From: Alphaproteobacteria bacterium
GTDB lineage: Bacteria; Pseudomonadota; Alphaproteobacteria; Micavibrionales; Micavibrionaceae
DNA length: 64,000 bases
Direction of reading: 5' to 3'
Assembly: GCA_009995595.1 (NCBI GenBank)
Contig: JAACPE010000002.1
Coordinates: 248,001 to 312,000 of the forward strand
The notes beneath the pieces are model-generated. The model saw only the letters and a list, made by a program, of their open reading frames with translations, was not told where the DNA came from and made no database searches. Below are positions 1 through 9,290 of the stretch, in pieces. The translations under genes were made by a program, and so were the position numbers. Position 1 is the first letter of the stretch, and each line of letters starts with the position of its first letter.

Positions 1-1593
1 TCCCGGGCCTTCATCTTCAACAGTAATTAAAATATTCTCATCAATGATCTGTGCCTTAATGACCACTTTTGCATTCTTGGGCGAAAAAGACAGCGCGTTA
101 CTGATGAGGTTGCCAAATACTTGTGAAAGGCGATCTTCACTCCCTTGCGTGAAGAAGGTTTTATCATCAGGCAGGATCAGTTTGATTGCCGTGTCTTCAA
201 AACTGCCATCATCATTATCTCCTTCTATTCGGCTCATCGGTTTTTTATAGGCATCTTGAAGGCGGTATAGAAGACTATTGATATCTATCTTTTCTAATTC
301 TTCCCGTGATAACTCGGCATCAATACGGGAGGCGGTTGAAATATCGCTAATTAAACGGTCAAGGCGCTGGACATCGTGGTGAATAATATCCATGAGTTTT
401 GATCGTTTATCTTCATCTTTGATTTTCGCGGCCGTTTCAATGGCACTACGCATGGAGGTGAGCGGGTTTTTAATCTCATGCGATACATCGGCAGCAAAAC
501 GTTCAATTGTGTCCATACGATCATGTAAGGCTTTTGTCATGTCACGCAGGACAAGCGAAAGCTCACCAATTTCATCACCGCGTTTGCTCATATCAGGAAT
601 ATCATCATAGCTACCTTTGCCCACGCGCACTGCTTCGGCAGCAAGGGCTAAACGCTGTAAAGGCTTGCCTATAATCCCCGATAGATAAATCGAGAGCATG
701 ACGGTAATGCCGAGCGCACCTAAAAATACACGAAACACATCAACCCGAATATCGGCAATTTTTGTCTCTAATGCAGTGCCATCTCGGGCAAGCAGAACAA
801 CACCCAAAACTTGTTTAACTTTTTGAATGGGCGCGGCGGCGGTTAAAATAATTTTTCCATTATCATCAACCCATGCGCGAGCGCTAATTTTGCCAATTAA
901 GGCTTGCTGTGTATCGGCGAAGGAAAAAATATCCTGTGACTGAAGTTCAGGAAAGCGCTCTGGTTTTGTCTGCATTGGAATCAAATCTAAAAACCGCGTC
1001 GCGGATTGAGAAAAAAGTGAGTTAATATCGCGCGCTGATATTGTCAGGGGTGCGCCTAACTCTTCCATTTGAACATCACCATCAATGCCAGATAATTTAT
1101 GAGAATCAGCGAGTGTCTCACCATCAACACCAAAAAGCTGAATACGGCTATCGCCAATTTCACCAAGGCGGCGGATCATTTTGCGGGCAAGCGCAGGTTT
1201 AATCGCCTCAATCTCTAGCGCAGCTTCTGTTGGAATAGGGGAAAGCTGAAAGACGGGACGAACAGATCCTTCAGATAACGCTCCAGAAAACAATTGCGCC
1301 TCTGAACGCATGGATTCGAGCTCTGCTTCGATCAAGCTGTCTGTGTATTGACCCAAATAGAGAATGCCAACACCCAAAATCATGATCGCAATAATATTAA
1401 CCGCCATAATACGGACGGTGAGCGAGCTTATCTTTTCCGAGGACGCACTCCAGCGTTCTTCAATGTTAATATTATTGCGTGTTTTATCAGATTTGTTCTT
1501 CTCGTCAAAACGACGAAAAAGTGGAAAGAGCTTACGACTCTTTGTAGCGATATCCGATTCCGTAAAGCGTTTCAATGTGGTCGAAATCGTCAT
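1..1593 (-). CDS. ChvG-like sensor histidine kinase, 3' end cut by window edge
   Basis: Membrane sensor kinase that would phosphorylate the response regulator encoded just upstream. I translated it from the minus strand; the frame stays open to base 1. After about 55 residues comes a membrane helix ([20 protein letters not shown]), a periplasmic part of roughly 200 residues, a second helix, a HAMP linker, and the H-box [15 protein letters not shown] with its phospho-accepting His codon at 478-480. The N-box [12 protein letters not shown] and the start of the G1 box (VEDEGPG) lie at the very edge, so the rest of the ATPase domain is outside. The ATG at 1591-1593 is the best start I see; it overlaps the regulator by about 60 bases and has no clear Shine-Dalgarno. 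The architecture and pairing match the alphaproteobacterial ChvG/ExoS family, but orthology is inferred. Confidence 0.82.
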   Translation of the reverse strand, partial: MTISTTLKRFTESDIATKSRKLFPLFRRFDEKNKSDKTRNNINIEERWSASSEKISSLTVRIMAVNIIAIMILGVGILYLGQYTDSLIEAELESMRSEAQLFSGALSEGSVRPVFQLSPIPTEAALEIEAIKPALARKMIRRLGEIGDSRIQLFGVDGETLADSHKLSGIDGDVQMEELGAPLTISARDINSLFSQSATRFLDLIPMQTKPERFPELQSQDIFSFADTQQALIGKISARAWVDDNGKIILTAAAPIQKVKQVLGVVLLARDGTALETKIADIRVDVFRVFLGALGITVMLSIYLSGIIGKPLQRLALAAEAVRVGKGSYDDIPDMSKRGDEIGELSLVLRDMTKALHDRMDTIERFAADVSHEIKNPLTSMRSAIETAAKIKDEDKRSKLMDIIHHDVQRLDRLISDISTASRIDAELSREELEKIDINSLLYRLQDAYKKPMSRIEGDNDDGSFEDTAIKLILPDDKTFFTQGSEDRLSQVFGNLISNALSFSPKNAKVVIKAQIIDENILITVEDEGPG

Positions 1594-2233
1594 CGATTTT
1601 TTTGAACTTTTTTCTGATTCGTTTGATGTGTGAGTCGATTGTTCTGTCATCTACGTAGATATTCTCACCATATGCCAAATCAATCAACTGATCTCTGTTT
1701 TTTACATGCCCAGGACGCATGGCAAGCGCCTTAATCAGCAAATATTCAGTTACTGTTAAGTTAATAGGATGCTTTTTCCAACTACAGAGATGACGCGAAT
1801 CATCAAGGGTCAGGTGGCCGCGGTGAACGGCTTCTTCCTCATTTTTACTATCTTGTGGGGCACGTTGCAGCTCTTGGCGGCGTAAAAGCGCGCGGATACG
1901 CTCAATCAGCAGTCTTTGTGAAAAAGGTTTTGTTATGTAATCGTCAGCCCCCATACGAAGACCAATAACCTCATCAACTTCGTCGTCTTTCGACGTCAGG
2001 AAGATAACAGGAACTGAGGATTCTTCGCGAAGTTTAGTGAGGACTTCCATCCCATCCATACGCGGCATTTTGATGTCTAAAACCACGAGATCAGGTTTTG
2101 TTTCCTGAATACCCGCAAGGCCTTCTTCTCCGTCATTATATGTTTTGACGTTGTATCCTTCTGCCTCCAAAGACATTGAAACAGAGGCGATGATATTTCG
2201 ATCATCATCAACAAGAGCGATATTATGAGCCAT
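1532..2233 (-). CDS. OmpR-family response regulator, ChvI-like
   Basis: DNA-binding response regulator, partner of the adjacent kinase. Residues 1-120 form a receiver with the acidic pair at Asp10/Asp11, phospho-acceptor Asp53 in [12 protein letters not shown] and the conserved Lys in YITKPFS. Residues about 140-230 form a winged-helix effector ([19 protein letters not shown], then the recognition helix [16 protein letters not shown]). At 233 residues it has normal family length. In alphaproteobacteria ChvI regulates envelope, exopolysaccharide and acid-response genes, which fits the envelope genes in this window, but no target site was identified. Confidence 0.9.
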   Translation of the reverse strand: MAHNIALVDDDRNIIASVSMSLEAEGYNVKTYNDGEEGLAGIQETKPDLVVLDIKMPRMDGMEVLTKLREESSVPVIFLTSKDDEVDEVIGLRMGADDYITKPFSQRLLIERIRALLRRQELQRAPQDSKNEEEAVHRGHLTLDDSRHLCSWKKHPINLTVTEYLLIKALAMRPGHVKNRDQLIDLAYGENIYVDDRTIDSHIKRIRKKFKKIDDDFDHIETLYGIGYRYKES

Positions 2234-2317
2234 AGCAATTCCTTTTTTTTAACTTGGCGCTATTAAAGGCTCTAAAAAGTGCGGTTTCAAGGCGTAAATA
2301 GGGCAGATATAAGGTTT

Positions 2318-3673
2318 TTATGCTATTTCTGCCAATATGTTGCCCAAAAAGTAGAGCGAGCCTGTCGTTAGGATGCGTCCGTTGTCTTTACCATCGGTGA
2401 TGTCCAAAATAGCTTGGTTAAAATCTGAGGCCCTTTTGACGTCTGTAAACCCTAGGTTTAAAGCTATTTTTTCTAATTCTTTTAAATCGTAGCTTGTTTC
2501 TTCGCCCTTAATTTCCATGAGCGTTAAGCTTTTGGCATAGGGCAAAAGCGGGGCTAAAAACTCTCTTGGATTTTTGCGGTTCACCATGGCGACAATCAGA
2601 TGAAGGTCTTTATTGTCTTGCACTTGCCATATGGCGGCTTGGGTGCCTAAAAACTGCCCTGCGCTGTCATTATGTCCACCATCCAGATACAGCTCCCATT
2701 GCTTTGTAATGCATGGATGAGCGAATTTTTGTAGTCGCCCTGGCCAATGAATTATCCCCATTGCCTTATTGATGGCATCGGGGGATAAAGTCATGCCCCA
2801 GTTCATGCGTTTGTTAATGAGGTCAAATGCTGTTATTGCTGCGCCTGCATTATAGACTTGATGCTCTCCGAGTAAATTGGGGCGATTAAGAGTAAAATCA
2901 TACTCTGATGATTTAAAGTGCATCGCATCATCCAAAGGGTCAATAAACCAGTCCTGATTATAAATGAATAGTGGCGCGTCTGTGGGTAAGGCTTTGGATT
3001 GTTTTTGGAAAACATCAAGAATACCTGCCCGAAGGGCATCAGGGGTTTGATATCCAATAACGCATGGCGCGCCCGCCTTCATAATACCTGCCTTTTCAAA
3101 AGCGATTTTAGGGAGCGTATCGCCAAGAAACTTTTCATGGTCTTTTGAAATGGTTGTGATGATCGTACAGATAGGATCAGGCACAACATTAGATGCATCA
3201 AGCCGCCCACCCATACCCGTTTCCAGAAGACATATATCGGCAGGAATGCGCGAAAATGCCAGATAAGTGGCGGCGGTAAACATCTCAAAAAATGTGATGG
3301 GCTCGTTGCGATTAACTGCCAAGCATTCTTCGAGCAGCTCTATAAGGTAGTTGGACGATATCAATTCCCCAGCAAGGCGAATGCGCTCTGTTGGATGAAC
3401 CAGATGAGGGGAGGTCATAACATGCACGCGCTTGCCCTCATTCTCCAGCAGACTGCGGAGCATAGCGAGCGTTGAGCCTTTGCCGTTTGTGCCTGCAACA
3501 TGCACAACAGGCGGTAAATTTAAATGTGGATCGCCAAGTTGATGAAGGAAACGTCCAACGCGTTCCAAAGACATATCGATTTTTTGGCTATAAAAGCTAT
3601 AAAGCTCGGCCAGAATTGCCTCTAGCCGTGCTTCAATGTGGGGATCATCGCTTTTATTGTGAAGTTTTTGCAC
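2318..3673 (-). CDS. folC: Bifunctional folylpolyglutamate / dihydrofolate synthase
   Basis: Adds glutamate to folates (and to dihydropteroate in the bifunctional form) using ATP. The P-loop VVHVAGTNGKGST, the Omega-loop region TSPHLVHPTERIRL, the EMFTAATYLAF segment, LLETGMGGRLDATN-like LLETGMGGRLDASN, and the C-terminal LDGGHNDSAGQ all match FolC. The open frame runs back to 3826, but that part only re-reads the accD tail in another frame. I prefer the GTG at 3671-3673 (451 residues): it leaves about 30 residues before the IDMSLERVG segment, as in E. coli FolC, and overlaps the accD stop by 20 bases. ATG 3577 is the other option. Last gene of the trp-accD-folC run. Confidence 0.9.
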   Translation of the reverse strand: MQKLHNKSDDPHIEARLEAILAELYSFYSQKIDMSLERVGRFLHQLGDPHLNLPPVVHVAGTNGKGSTLAMLRSLLENEGKRVHVMTSPHLVHPTERIRLAGELISSNYLIELLEECLAVNRNEPITFFEMFTAATYLAFSRIPADICLLETGMGGRLDASNVVPDPICTIITTISKDHEKFLGDTLPKIAFEKAGIMKAGAPCVIGYQTPDALRAGILDVFQKQSKALPTDAPLFIYNQDWFIDPLDDAMHFKSSEYDFTLNRPNLLGEHQVYNAGAAITAFDLINKRMNWGMTLSPDAINKAMGIIHWPGRLQKFAHPCITKQWELYLDGGHNDSAGQFLGTQAAIWQVQDNKDLHLIVAMVNRKNPREFLAPLLPYAKSLTLMEIKGEETSYDLKELEKIALNLGFTDVKRASDFNQAILDITDGKDNGRILTTGSLYFLGNILAEIA

Positions 3674-4703
3674 TTTTGGGTGCGTTTTTTTGTGTATCAG
3701 CGGATTTATTTGCAGGTTCTTTAGCAAGATCTGACGCTTTGCGAACGCTGGCTTTTGTGCCTTTTGTTTTGGGTGTAGAGGTGCTGTTTTTTCCCTTAGC
3801 GTCTTTTGATTGATCGCCGTACCCACTCCCTTTTAATTTTTTTGTGTCTGTTGTCGGGCTCATTAATAGACACAATAGCTTAGCAATTTCATGATGTAGT
3901 TTTGTGCGTTCAACCACCATATCGACCATACCATGGTCCAGTAGGTATTCGGCCGTTTGGAAATCATCAGGCAGGGTTTCACGAACGGTTTCTTCAATCA
4001 CCCGCCGTCCAGCAAAGCCGACTGTTGCGCCTGGTTCTGCAATATGAATATCACCAACCATGGCAAAGGATGCGCTCACGCCGCCAGTTGTTGGGTTTGT
4101 GAGCAGGACGATATAAGGAAGGCCTTGTTCTTTAACCATATCTGCCGCAATAATTGTGCGCGGCATTTGCATAAGTGACAACATTCCCTCTTGCATACGC
4201 GCACCACCAGAGGCAGGGATTACAATTAACGCGGACTTTGTTTGAACAGCTTCTTGCGCCGCACGGACAATACCCTCACCAACCGCTGTCCCCATTGACC
4301 CACCGATAAAGGCAAAGTTAAAGGCGGCAACCACAGTATTTTGGCCACCAATTGTTCCCTTACCAATAACAAGCGCTTCTCTCTCGCCTGTTTTGCTTTG
4401 GGCATCTTTTAATTGATCGACATATTTTTTGCGGTGCTTAAATTTAAGGGGATCATGCGGCACTTTTGGCAGGGCAATTTTTTCGTATTTTGCATCGTCA
4501 AACAACAGCTCAAGACGCTGTTTCACCGTAATCGTCATATGAAAATTGCAATGATAGCAGACATTTTTGCTGGCTTTCAGCTCTTTATGAAAGAGCATGC
4601 CATCGCATTTAGGGCATTTAGACCATAGATTGTCTGGCACATCTTTTTGCTCATTAACAATAGAACGGATGCGGGGACGAATAATAGTTGAAAGCCAGTT
4701 CAT
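3654..4703 (-). CDS. accD: Acetyl-CoA carboxylase carboxyltransferase subunit beta
   Basis: Transfers the carboxyl group from biotin to acetyl-CoA, making malonyl-CoA for fatty acid synthesis, together with AccA. An N-terminal four-Cys zinc ribbon is visible (Cys30, Cys33, Cys49, Cys52), followed by the crotonase-like carboxyltransferase fold with IPASGGARMQEG, NPTTGGVSASFAM and GFAGRRVIEETV. The enzyme core ends near residue 290. After that comes an unusual tail of about 55 residues made almost only of Lys, Ser, Thr, Ala and Pro, whose last codons overlap the start of folC. The trpA-accD-folC order is common in alphaproteobacteria. Confidence 0.96.
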   Translation of the reverse strand: MNWLSTIIRPRIRSIVNEQKDVPDNLWSKCPKCDGMLFHKELKASKNVCYHCNFHMTITVKQRLELLFDDAKYEKIALPKVPHDPLKFKHRKKYVDQLKDAQSKTGEREALVIGKGTIGGQNTVVAAFNFAFIGGSMGTAVGEGIVRAAQEAVQTKSALIVIPASGGARMQEGMLSLMQMPRTIIAADMVKEQGLPYIVLLTNPTTGGVSASFAMVGDIHIAEPGATVGFAGRRVIEETVRETLPDDFQTAEYLLDHGMVDMVVERTKLHHEIAKLLCLLMSPTTDTKKLKGSGYGDQSKDAKGKNSTSTPKTKGTKASVRKASDLAKEPANKSADTQKNAPKSAKTSQ

Positions 4704-4776
4704 GGAAATGTCCTTATTATTTTTATATGATGTCTTTTTAGCGCATTTGGGCGCGTAAAAGCAAAGAAATTATGCG

Positions 4777-5571
4777 TCAGATTGCTTGTTTAAGGGCAGT
4801 CACTTGGTTTGCAATAATTTGTGCAAGGGCGTTATCATCTTGATTTTTCTGCATATTATCAACAATAGAGGATCCCACAACGACGGCATCGGCGATTTTG
4901 CACATATTGGCCGCATCTTCGGGCGTCTTAATCCCAAATCCAACGGCAACAGGCAAATCTGTCTGTGTTTTAATATGGGCAATATGTTTACCAACTTCAT
5001 CAATATTGGCGGATTTTGTGCCTGTAACGCCAGTAATAGAGACGTAATACAAAAAGCCACTAGCATGCTCAATCACGGTTTGAAGGCGATTATCGTTCGT
5101 AGTCGGCGTTACAAGCTTAATTAGATCAAGACCTGCTTTGGTTGCAGGAATTCTTAATTCTGAATCTTCTTCAGGCGGTAAATCCACGATGATAAGACCA
5201 TCAGCCCCTGCTTTGGCGGCATCTGCCATAAAGTTTTCTGTGCCGTATGAGTAAATAGGGTTGAAATATCCCATCAGGATAATCGGCGTTTGTGTGTTGC
5301 CACTTCGAAAATCAGTGACCATTTTAAGAACGCCTTTAAGGCTCATTCCCCTAGCTAGAGCGCGAAGCGAGCTGTCTTGGATCGCTGGACCATCGGCCAT
5401 GGGGTCAGTAAATGGCATGCCAATTTCAATGAAATCGGCGCCCGATTCGGGAAGCGCTCTTAGGACAGATAAGCTTTTTTCTGCGCTTGGATCGCCTGCA
5501 GTGATAAAAGTCACGAGGCCTTTTTTATTTTCTTTTTTTAAAGTGGCAAATGTTTGTTTAATACGGCTCAT
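4777..5571 (-). CDS. trpA: Tryptophan synthase alpha subunit
   Basis: Cleaves indole-3-glycerol phosphate to indole and glyceraldehyde-3-phosphate; indole then passes to TrpB. The catalytic pair is exactly where the family has it: Glu49 in FIEIGMPFTDP and Asp60 in MADGPAIQ. YYVSITGVTGTKS (loop 6) and VGFGIKTPEDA (phosphate site) are also present. At 264 residues it has normal length. It sits about 150 bases downstream of trpB and 73 upstream of accD, in the same direction. Confidence 0.97.
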   Translation of the reverse strand: MSRIKQTFATLKKENKKGLVTFITAGDPSAEKSLSVLRALPESGADFIEIGMPFTDPMADGPAIQDSSLRALARGMSLKGVLKMVTDFRSGNTQTPIILMGYFNPIYSYGTENFMADAAKAGADGLIIVDLPPEEDSELRIPATKAGLDLIKLVTPTTNDNRLQTVIEHASGFLYYVSITGVTGTKSANIDEVGKHIAHIKTQTDLPVAVGFGIKTPEDAANMCKIADAVVVGSSIVDNMQKNQDDNALAQIIANQVTALKQAI

Positions 5572-5722
5572 AATCCTGCTCTTTAGTTCGTTCCGATATA
5601 ATTTTTTTCTAGAGATTAACCTATTGATTAAAAAGGAAACCCCTTTAGTTCGTTTTAAAAGCGGCAGGGTGCATTTTGCGCGTACATACCCTAATATACT
5701 CTAAAACTGCCTTTTTATATTC

Positions 5723-6952
5723 TTAAATCTCGATACCTAGTTTTTCTGCCACCGTGAAAATGTCTTTATCGCCGCGGCCACAGAGATTCATAACCATGAT
5801 GTGATCTTTGGGTAAGGTTGGCGCGATTTTCATGATATGTGCAAAAGCGTGAGAGGGCTCTAGTGCCGGGATGATACCCTCTAATTTTGCAAGCATTTTA
5901 AAAGCTTCAAGTGCCTCGTCATCGGTCACAGAGACATACTGTACGCGTTTAATATCGTTTAAAAAGGCATGTTCTGGGCCAATTCCCGGGTAATCTAACC
6001 CTGCGGAAATGGAATGAGCCTCGGTGATTTGCCCATCATCATTTTGAAGAAAGTAAGAGCGCATACCATGAAGAATGCCAGGTTTTCCCCCATTTAAGCT
6101 TGCCGCATGTTTGTCAGTATCAACGCCGTGACCGCCCGCTTCAACACCAAACATCTGAACGTCCGTGTCGTTTAGGAAGGTGTGAAACAGACCCATCGCG
6201 TTTGATCCGCCGCCAATACAAGCCACGAGGCTATCAGGTAAGCGGCCTTCTTTTTCCATCATTTGCTCTTTAGTTTCAGAGCCAATGACAGATTGGAAAT
6301 CGCGCACCATTTCAGGATAAGGATGCGGCCCAGCGACTGTGCCGATCAGGTAATAAGTATCTTCAACATTGGCAACCCAGTGACGAAGTGCTTCGTTCAT
6401 GGCATCTTTGAGTGTGCCAGAGCCCGAAGTTACAGGAATAACCTCAGCGCCAAGAAGTTTCATGCGAAAGACATTAGGGCTTTGACGCTCAACATCTTCG
6501 GCGCCCATGAAAACCGTGCAGGGCATATCAAAAAGGGCGCAAACGGTTGCTGTGGCAACGCCGTGTTGCCCTGCCCCTGTTTCGGCAATTATACGTGTTT
6601 TACCCATGCGCCTTGCCACCAATATTTGACCAAGGCAGTGATTGATTTTGTGCGCGCCAGTGTGGTTAAGCTCATCGCGTTTGAAATACACTTTTGCACC
6701 GCCTAAATGCTCTGTTGTTGCTTTGGCGTAATAAAGCGGAGAGGGGCGGCCAATGTAATCTTTGGCAAGTCCATTAAACTCATCCCAAAAAGCCTGATCA
6801 TCACGCGCCGCGTGCCATGCTTTTTCAACGTCTAAAATTAGCGGCATCAGCGTTTCGGCGACATAGCGCCCGCCATAAATACCAAAATGACCATTTTCAT
6901 CGGGGCCATTTGTAAAGCTGTTTGGATTTTCGATTTTTTGCGCTTTTGTCAT
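5723..6952 (-). CDS. trpB: Tryptophan synthase beta subunit
   Basis: PLP enzyme that joins indole and serine to make tryptophan. The PLP-binding lysine is Lys102 in [13 protein letters not shown], the phosphate loop is [10 protein letters not shown], and GRGDKD marks the C-terminal domain. The open frame reaches 7129, but the stretch before 6952 overlaps trpF and looks unlike any TrpB. The ATG at 6950-6952 is preceded by a good AGAGGA site about 6 bases upstream and gives 409 residues with the standard MTKAQKIE...[15 protein letters not shown] beginning. The gap after trpF is 25 bases, so the two are probably co-transcribed. Confidence 0.97.
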   Translation of the reverse strand: MTKAQKIENPNSFTNGPDENGHFGIYGGRYVAETLMPLILDVEKAWHAARDDQAFWDEFNGLAKDYIGRPSPLYYAKATTEHLGGAKVYFKRDELNHTGAHKINHCLGQILVARRMGKTRIIAETGAGQHGVATATVCALFDMPCTVFMGAEDVERQSPNVFRMKLLGAEVIPVTSGSGTLKDAMNEALRHWVANVEDTYYLIGTVAGPHPYPEMVRDFQSVIGSETKEQMMEKEGRLPDSLVACIGGGSNAMGLFHTFLNDTDVQMFGVEAGGHGVDTDKHAASLNGGKPGILHGMRSYFLQNDDGQITEAHSISAGLDYPGIGPEHAFLNDIKRVQYVSVTDDEALEAFKMLAKLEGIIPALEPSHAFAHIMKIAPTLPKDHIMVMNLCGRGDKDIFTVAEKLGIEI

Positions 6953-6977
6953 GGTTTTGTCCTCTTGCAGGCCATTG

Positions 6978-7619
6978 TTATGCACTTTTTGCAGCATGAA
7001 GAAAAGAGGCAATTTTTGCGCTGTCTTTAATCCCTGAGCCGCTTTCAACCCCGCTGGATACATCAACGCCATATGGGTTAAGGGTTTGAATGGCGGCGGC
7101 GACATTATCTGGTGTGAGGCCGCCAGCAAGAAAATATGGTTTAGGGCTTTGATATCCTTTTAAAATTCTCCAATCAAAAGCATGGCCATTGCCGCCAGGA
7201 AGGGCAGCATTAGGGTCGGGTTTAGCATCAAAGAGGAAGTAATCGACGCTATTGGTGAAGGCATTTACCGCAAGGAGATCCCTACTAGTTGCAACGGGGA
7301 GTGCCTTCATGATGGGGCGTTTGTAAGTTTTGTGAATTTGGTCTGCGCGCCCCGGTGTTTCATCGCCGTGAAGTTGAATGATATCAATTTTGACTTCATT
7401 CAGCACGCTTGTCAGGAGCGCATCATTTGGGTTTACAAATAGCCCCACCATTTGAACGCTGTCAGGCACAAATTTCGCCAGATAGGCGGCTGTTTCGATA
7501 TCAACATTTCGAGGAGATTTTGCAAAAAATACAAGGCCTATATGGCTTGCTCCATTTTCAATAGCCGCCGTTATGCTCTCAGGCGTTGAAAGTCCGCAGA
7601 TTTTAGTTTGAATGCTCAT
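6978..7619 (-). CDS. trpF: Phosphoribosylanthranilate isomerase
   Basis: Third step of the tryptophan branch: Amadori rearrangement of phosphoribosylanthranilate to CdRP. The (beta/alpha)8 barrel shows the catalytic Cys in [11 protein letters not shown] near the N terminus, the catalytic Asp in FLFDAK, and the phosphate-binding strands [11 protein letters not shown] and [16 protein letters not shown]. The start overlaps the pyrF stop by 4 bases, indicating translational coupling. The pyrF-trpF-trpB-trpA order is typical for this lineage; trpC, trpD and trpE are not in the window. Confidence 0.96.
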   Translation of the reverse strand: MSIQTKICGLSTPESITAAIENGASHIGLVFFAKSPRNVDIETAAYLAKFVPDSVQMVGLFVNPNDALLTSVLNEVKIDIIQLHGDETPGRADQIHKTYKRPIMKALPVATSRDLLAVNAFTNSVDYFLFDAKPDPNAALPGGNGHAFDWRILKGYQSPKPYFLAGGLTPDNVAAAIQTLNPYGVDVSSGVESGSGIKDSAKIASFLHAAKSA

Positions 7620-8305
7620 AGGCTGGCGATAATGTCTTTGGCGGCTTGCGCTGGATTATCAGAATTAGTAATAGGGCGGCCAATAACCAGATGCGATGCG
7701 CCTTTATTAAGCGCTTCAGCGGGGGTCATGATCCGTTTTTGATCATCGCTGTTTGATCCTGCGGGGCGGATGCCCGGCACCATGAGAGCAAAGTCCTTGC
7801 CGCAGGCATCCCGGATTGATTTGATTTCATACGAAGAGCACACAACGCCATCTAGTCCAGCGCGCTTTGTTAGTTCAGCCATTTGAAGGACGCGGTCTTG
7901 AAGCCCTGCTGAATACCCTGCCGCGCATATAGCTTGTTCGTCAAAGCTGGTGAGAATAGTCACAGCGATAAGTTTTGTGCCTTCTGAGCATGCGTCTTTC
8001 GCTGCCTTCATCATATCAAGCCCACCAGAGGCATGGACATTTAAATAATCAACACCAAGTTTTGAGGCGGCGCGAACAGCGCCCGCAACTGTATTGGGGA
8101 TATCGTAATATTTAAGATCAAGAAAAACAGATAGATTGTCACACTCACCCATCACGCGCTTTACCCCATCAGGGCCAAAACTGTTAAAAAACTCTAGGCC
8201 TAATTTTATGCCGCAGCCAGCAGGAGCAATTTGATTAATCAGTGATTTTGCATGATCGAAATCAGGCGTATCAATGGCGCAATAAATTTTTGGTAAGTCT
8301 ATCAT
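7616..8305 (-). CDS. pyrF: Orotidine 5'-phosphate decarboxylase
   Basis: Last step of UMP synthesis. The catalytic Asp-Lys-x-x-Asp array is clear: Asp63, Lys65 and Asp68 in FLDLKYYDIPNT. The phosphate-binding end has MVPGIRPAG and HLVIGRPITNS. At 229 residues it is a normal-length single-domain bacterial enzyme. It overlaps trpF by 4 bases and follows the LapA-like gene by 6 bases, so it sits inside a tight minus-strand operon. Confidence 0.96.
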   Translation of the reverse strand: MIDLPKIYCAIDTPDFDHAKSLINQIAPAGCGIKLGLEFFNSFGPDGVKRVMGECDNLSVFLDLKYYDIPNTVAGAVRAASKLGVDYLNVHASGGLDMMKAAKDACSEGTKLIAVTILTSFDEQAICAAGYSAGLQDRVLQMAELTKRAGLDGVVCSSYEIKSIRDACGKDFALMVPGIRPAGSNSDDQKRIMTPAEALNKGASHLVIGRPITNSDNPAQAAKDIIASL

Positions 8306-8311
8306 GGCTTT

Positions 8312-8662
8312 CTATGGAATGAGGGATTGGAGTTCTTTTTGATCTTTTTCAATTCGTTTTAAGAGTGGGTCTGTTTGCTCACTCTTTTTAGATTTTTGGT
8401 CCTTTATTTCTTTTTCCAAGCGTTTGACATCTTTTTTATAGGCGCGGCGGTCACTGCGGACTTTACCCATGCCAAACCAGGTCATGACGGCACCAAGCAA
8501 AAATCCAAATCCGAGAAATCCGAGGCTAGCGGCGTATAAGGGTAAGGTCAGTTTATCGTGAAAGGGTGACCAAGTCAGGGTGATTGTGTCGGGATTTGCA
8601 ATGGCAAAGGAAACTGATGCAATTATAAAAGGAAGCGCAAAAAGCCATTTAAGAAATGCCAT
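8312..8662 (-). CDS. LapA-domain small membrane protein
   Basis: About 116 residues with two hydrophobic helices (WLFALPFIIASVSFAIANP and LYAASLGFLGFGFLLGAVMTW) followed by a charged, probably coiled-coil C-terminal tail. This matches the LapA/YciS (DUF1049) family of inner-membrane proteins linked to lipopolysaccharide assembly control. The typical WSPF segment between the helices is present. The open frame begins at 8743, inside ihfB, but the ATG at 8660-8662 has an AGGGGC site about 8 bases upstream and starts right at the first helix. The ihfB-lapA-pyrF-trpF order is seen in related bacteria. Confidence 0.82.
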   Translation of the reverse strand: MAFLKWLFALPFIIASVSFAIANPDTITLTWSPFHDKLTLPLYAASLGFLGFGFLLGAVMTWFGMGKVRSDRRAYKKDVKRLEKEIKDQKSKKSEQTDPLLKRIEKDQKELQSLIP

Positions 8663-8690
8663 ATTGATTGCCCCTGTGAAAAAATTATCT

Positions 8691-9026
8691 TTAGTCTGAG
8701 AGCGGGTTGTAGAATTTATCTTCAGGCGCCTGCATATCATCATGTTTTGGCTCGTTTAGTTTTTCATGAAGCGCTTTGCCTGTTTTGAAGAATGGCAAGC
8801 GTTTGGCCTCTACATGGACAGTGTCGCCTGTTCTGGGGTTGCGGCCTGTGCGCGCCTCGCGGTGCTTAACCGAGAAAGCGCCAAAGCCTCTGAGCTCTAC
8901 GCGGTCTCCTGCCGTCATGGCGTCCGATATTTCATCGAAAATGGTATCGACGATCTTTTCGATGTCACGCAGGAAGAGATGCGGATTACGCTCTGCTAGG
9001 CGCTGAATAAGCTCAGATTTTGTCAT
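8691..9026 (-). CDS. ihfB: Integration host factor beta subunit
   Basis: Histone-like DNA-bending protein; forms the IHF heterodimer with IhfA and acts in transcription (notably with sigma-54, whose gene is at 24490-25908), recombination and replication. [17 protein letters not shown] and [21 protein letters not shown], the DNA-intercalating arm with the key Pro, are diagnostic. It is 111 residues, a little longer than E. coli IhfB because of an acidic C-terminal extension. It lies downstream of rpsA, as in most proteobacteria, but is separated from it here by a terminator. Confidence 0.95.
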   Translation of the reverse strand: MTKSELIQRLAERNPHLFLRDIEKIVDTIFDEISDAMTAGDRVELRGFGAFSVKHREARTGRNPRTGDTVHVEAKRLPFFKTGKALHEKLNEPKHDDMQAPEDKFYNPLSD

Positions 9027-9230
9027 CGTTTTACTCCTACCCTGTTCCCTTATTCGATCTTAACCCGAGGGCTATAATTAACTCAATAAGACCACACAAA
9101 AAAACTTCTATGAACCAGTATCTTAATGATGACTCTGTTTAGGGGGTTTCGTCAAGTGAAAGGTGAAAAAAATCCTTTTTTATCAAGGTTTTGCGAATCG
9201 GTGGGGTTGTTTCAAACATGACAAAAAGGT

Positions 9231-9262
9231 AATAAAAAAGCCGGAAAACTGAATTTCCGGCT
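9231..9262 (-). terminator. Rho-independent terminator after rpsA
   Basis: A 9-base-pair perfect stem (AGCCGGAAA with TTTCCGGCT, 9239-9247 and 9254-9262) with a 6-base loop, followed in the minus direction by a T-rich run at 9238-9231. It lies about 30 bases past the rpsA stop codon, so it should end rpsA transcription and uncouple it from ihfB. Confidence 0.85.
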
Positions 9263-9290
9263 CTTAAATTATGAATATTTAAAAAAAGAC

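Noticed and set aside
3674-3826. N-terminal extension of folC of about 50 residues
   Set aside because: It is an out-of-frame reading of the accD tail and would overlap accD by 173 bases.
6953-7129. N-terminal extension of trpB of 59 residues
   Set aside because: It overlaps trpF, is unlike TrpB, and a good ribosome site precedes the ATG at 6950-6952.
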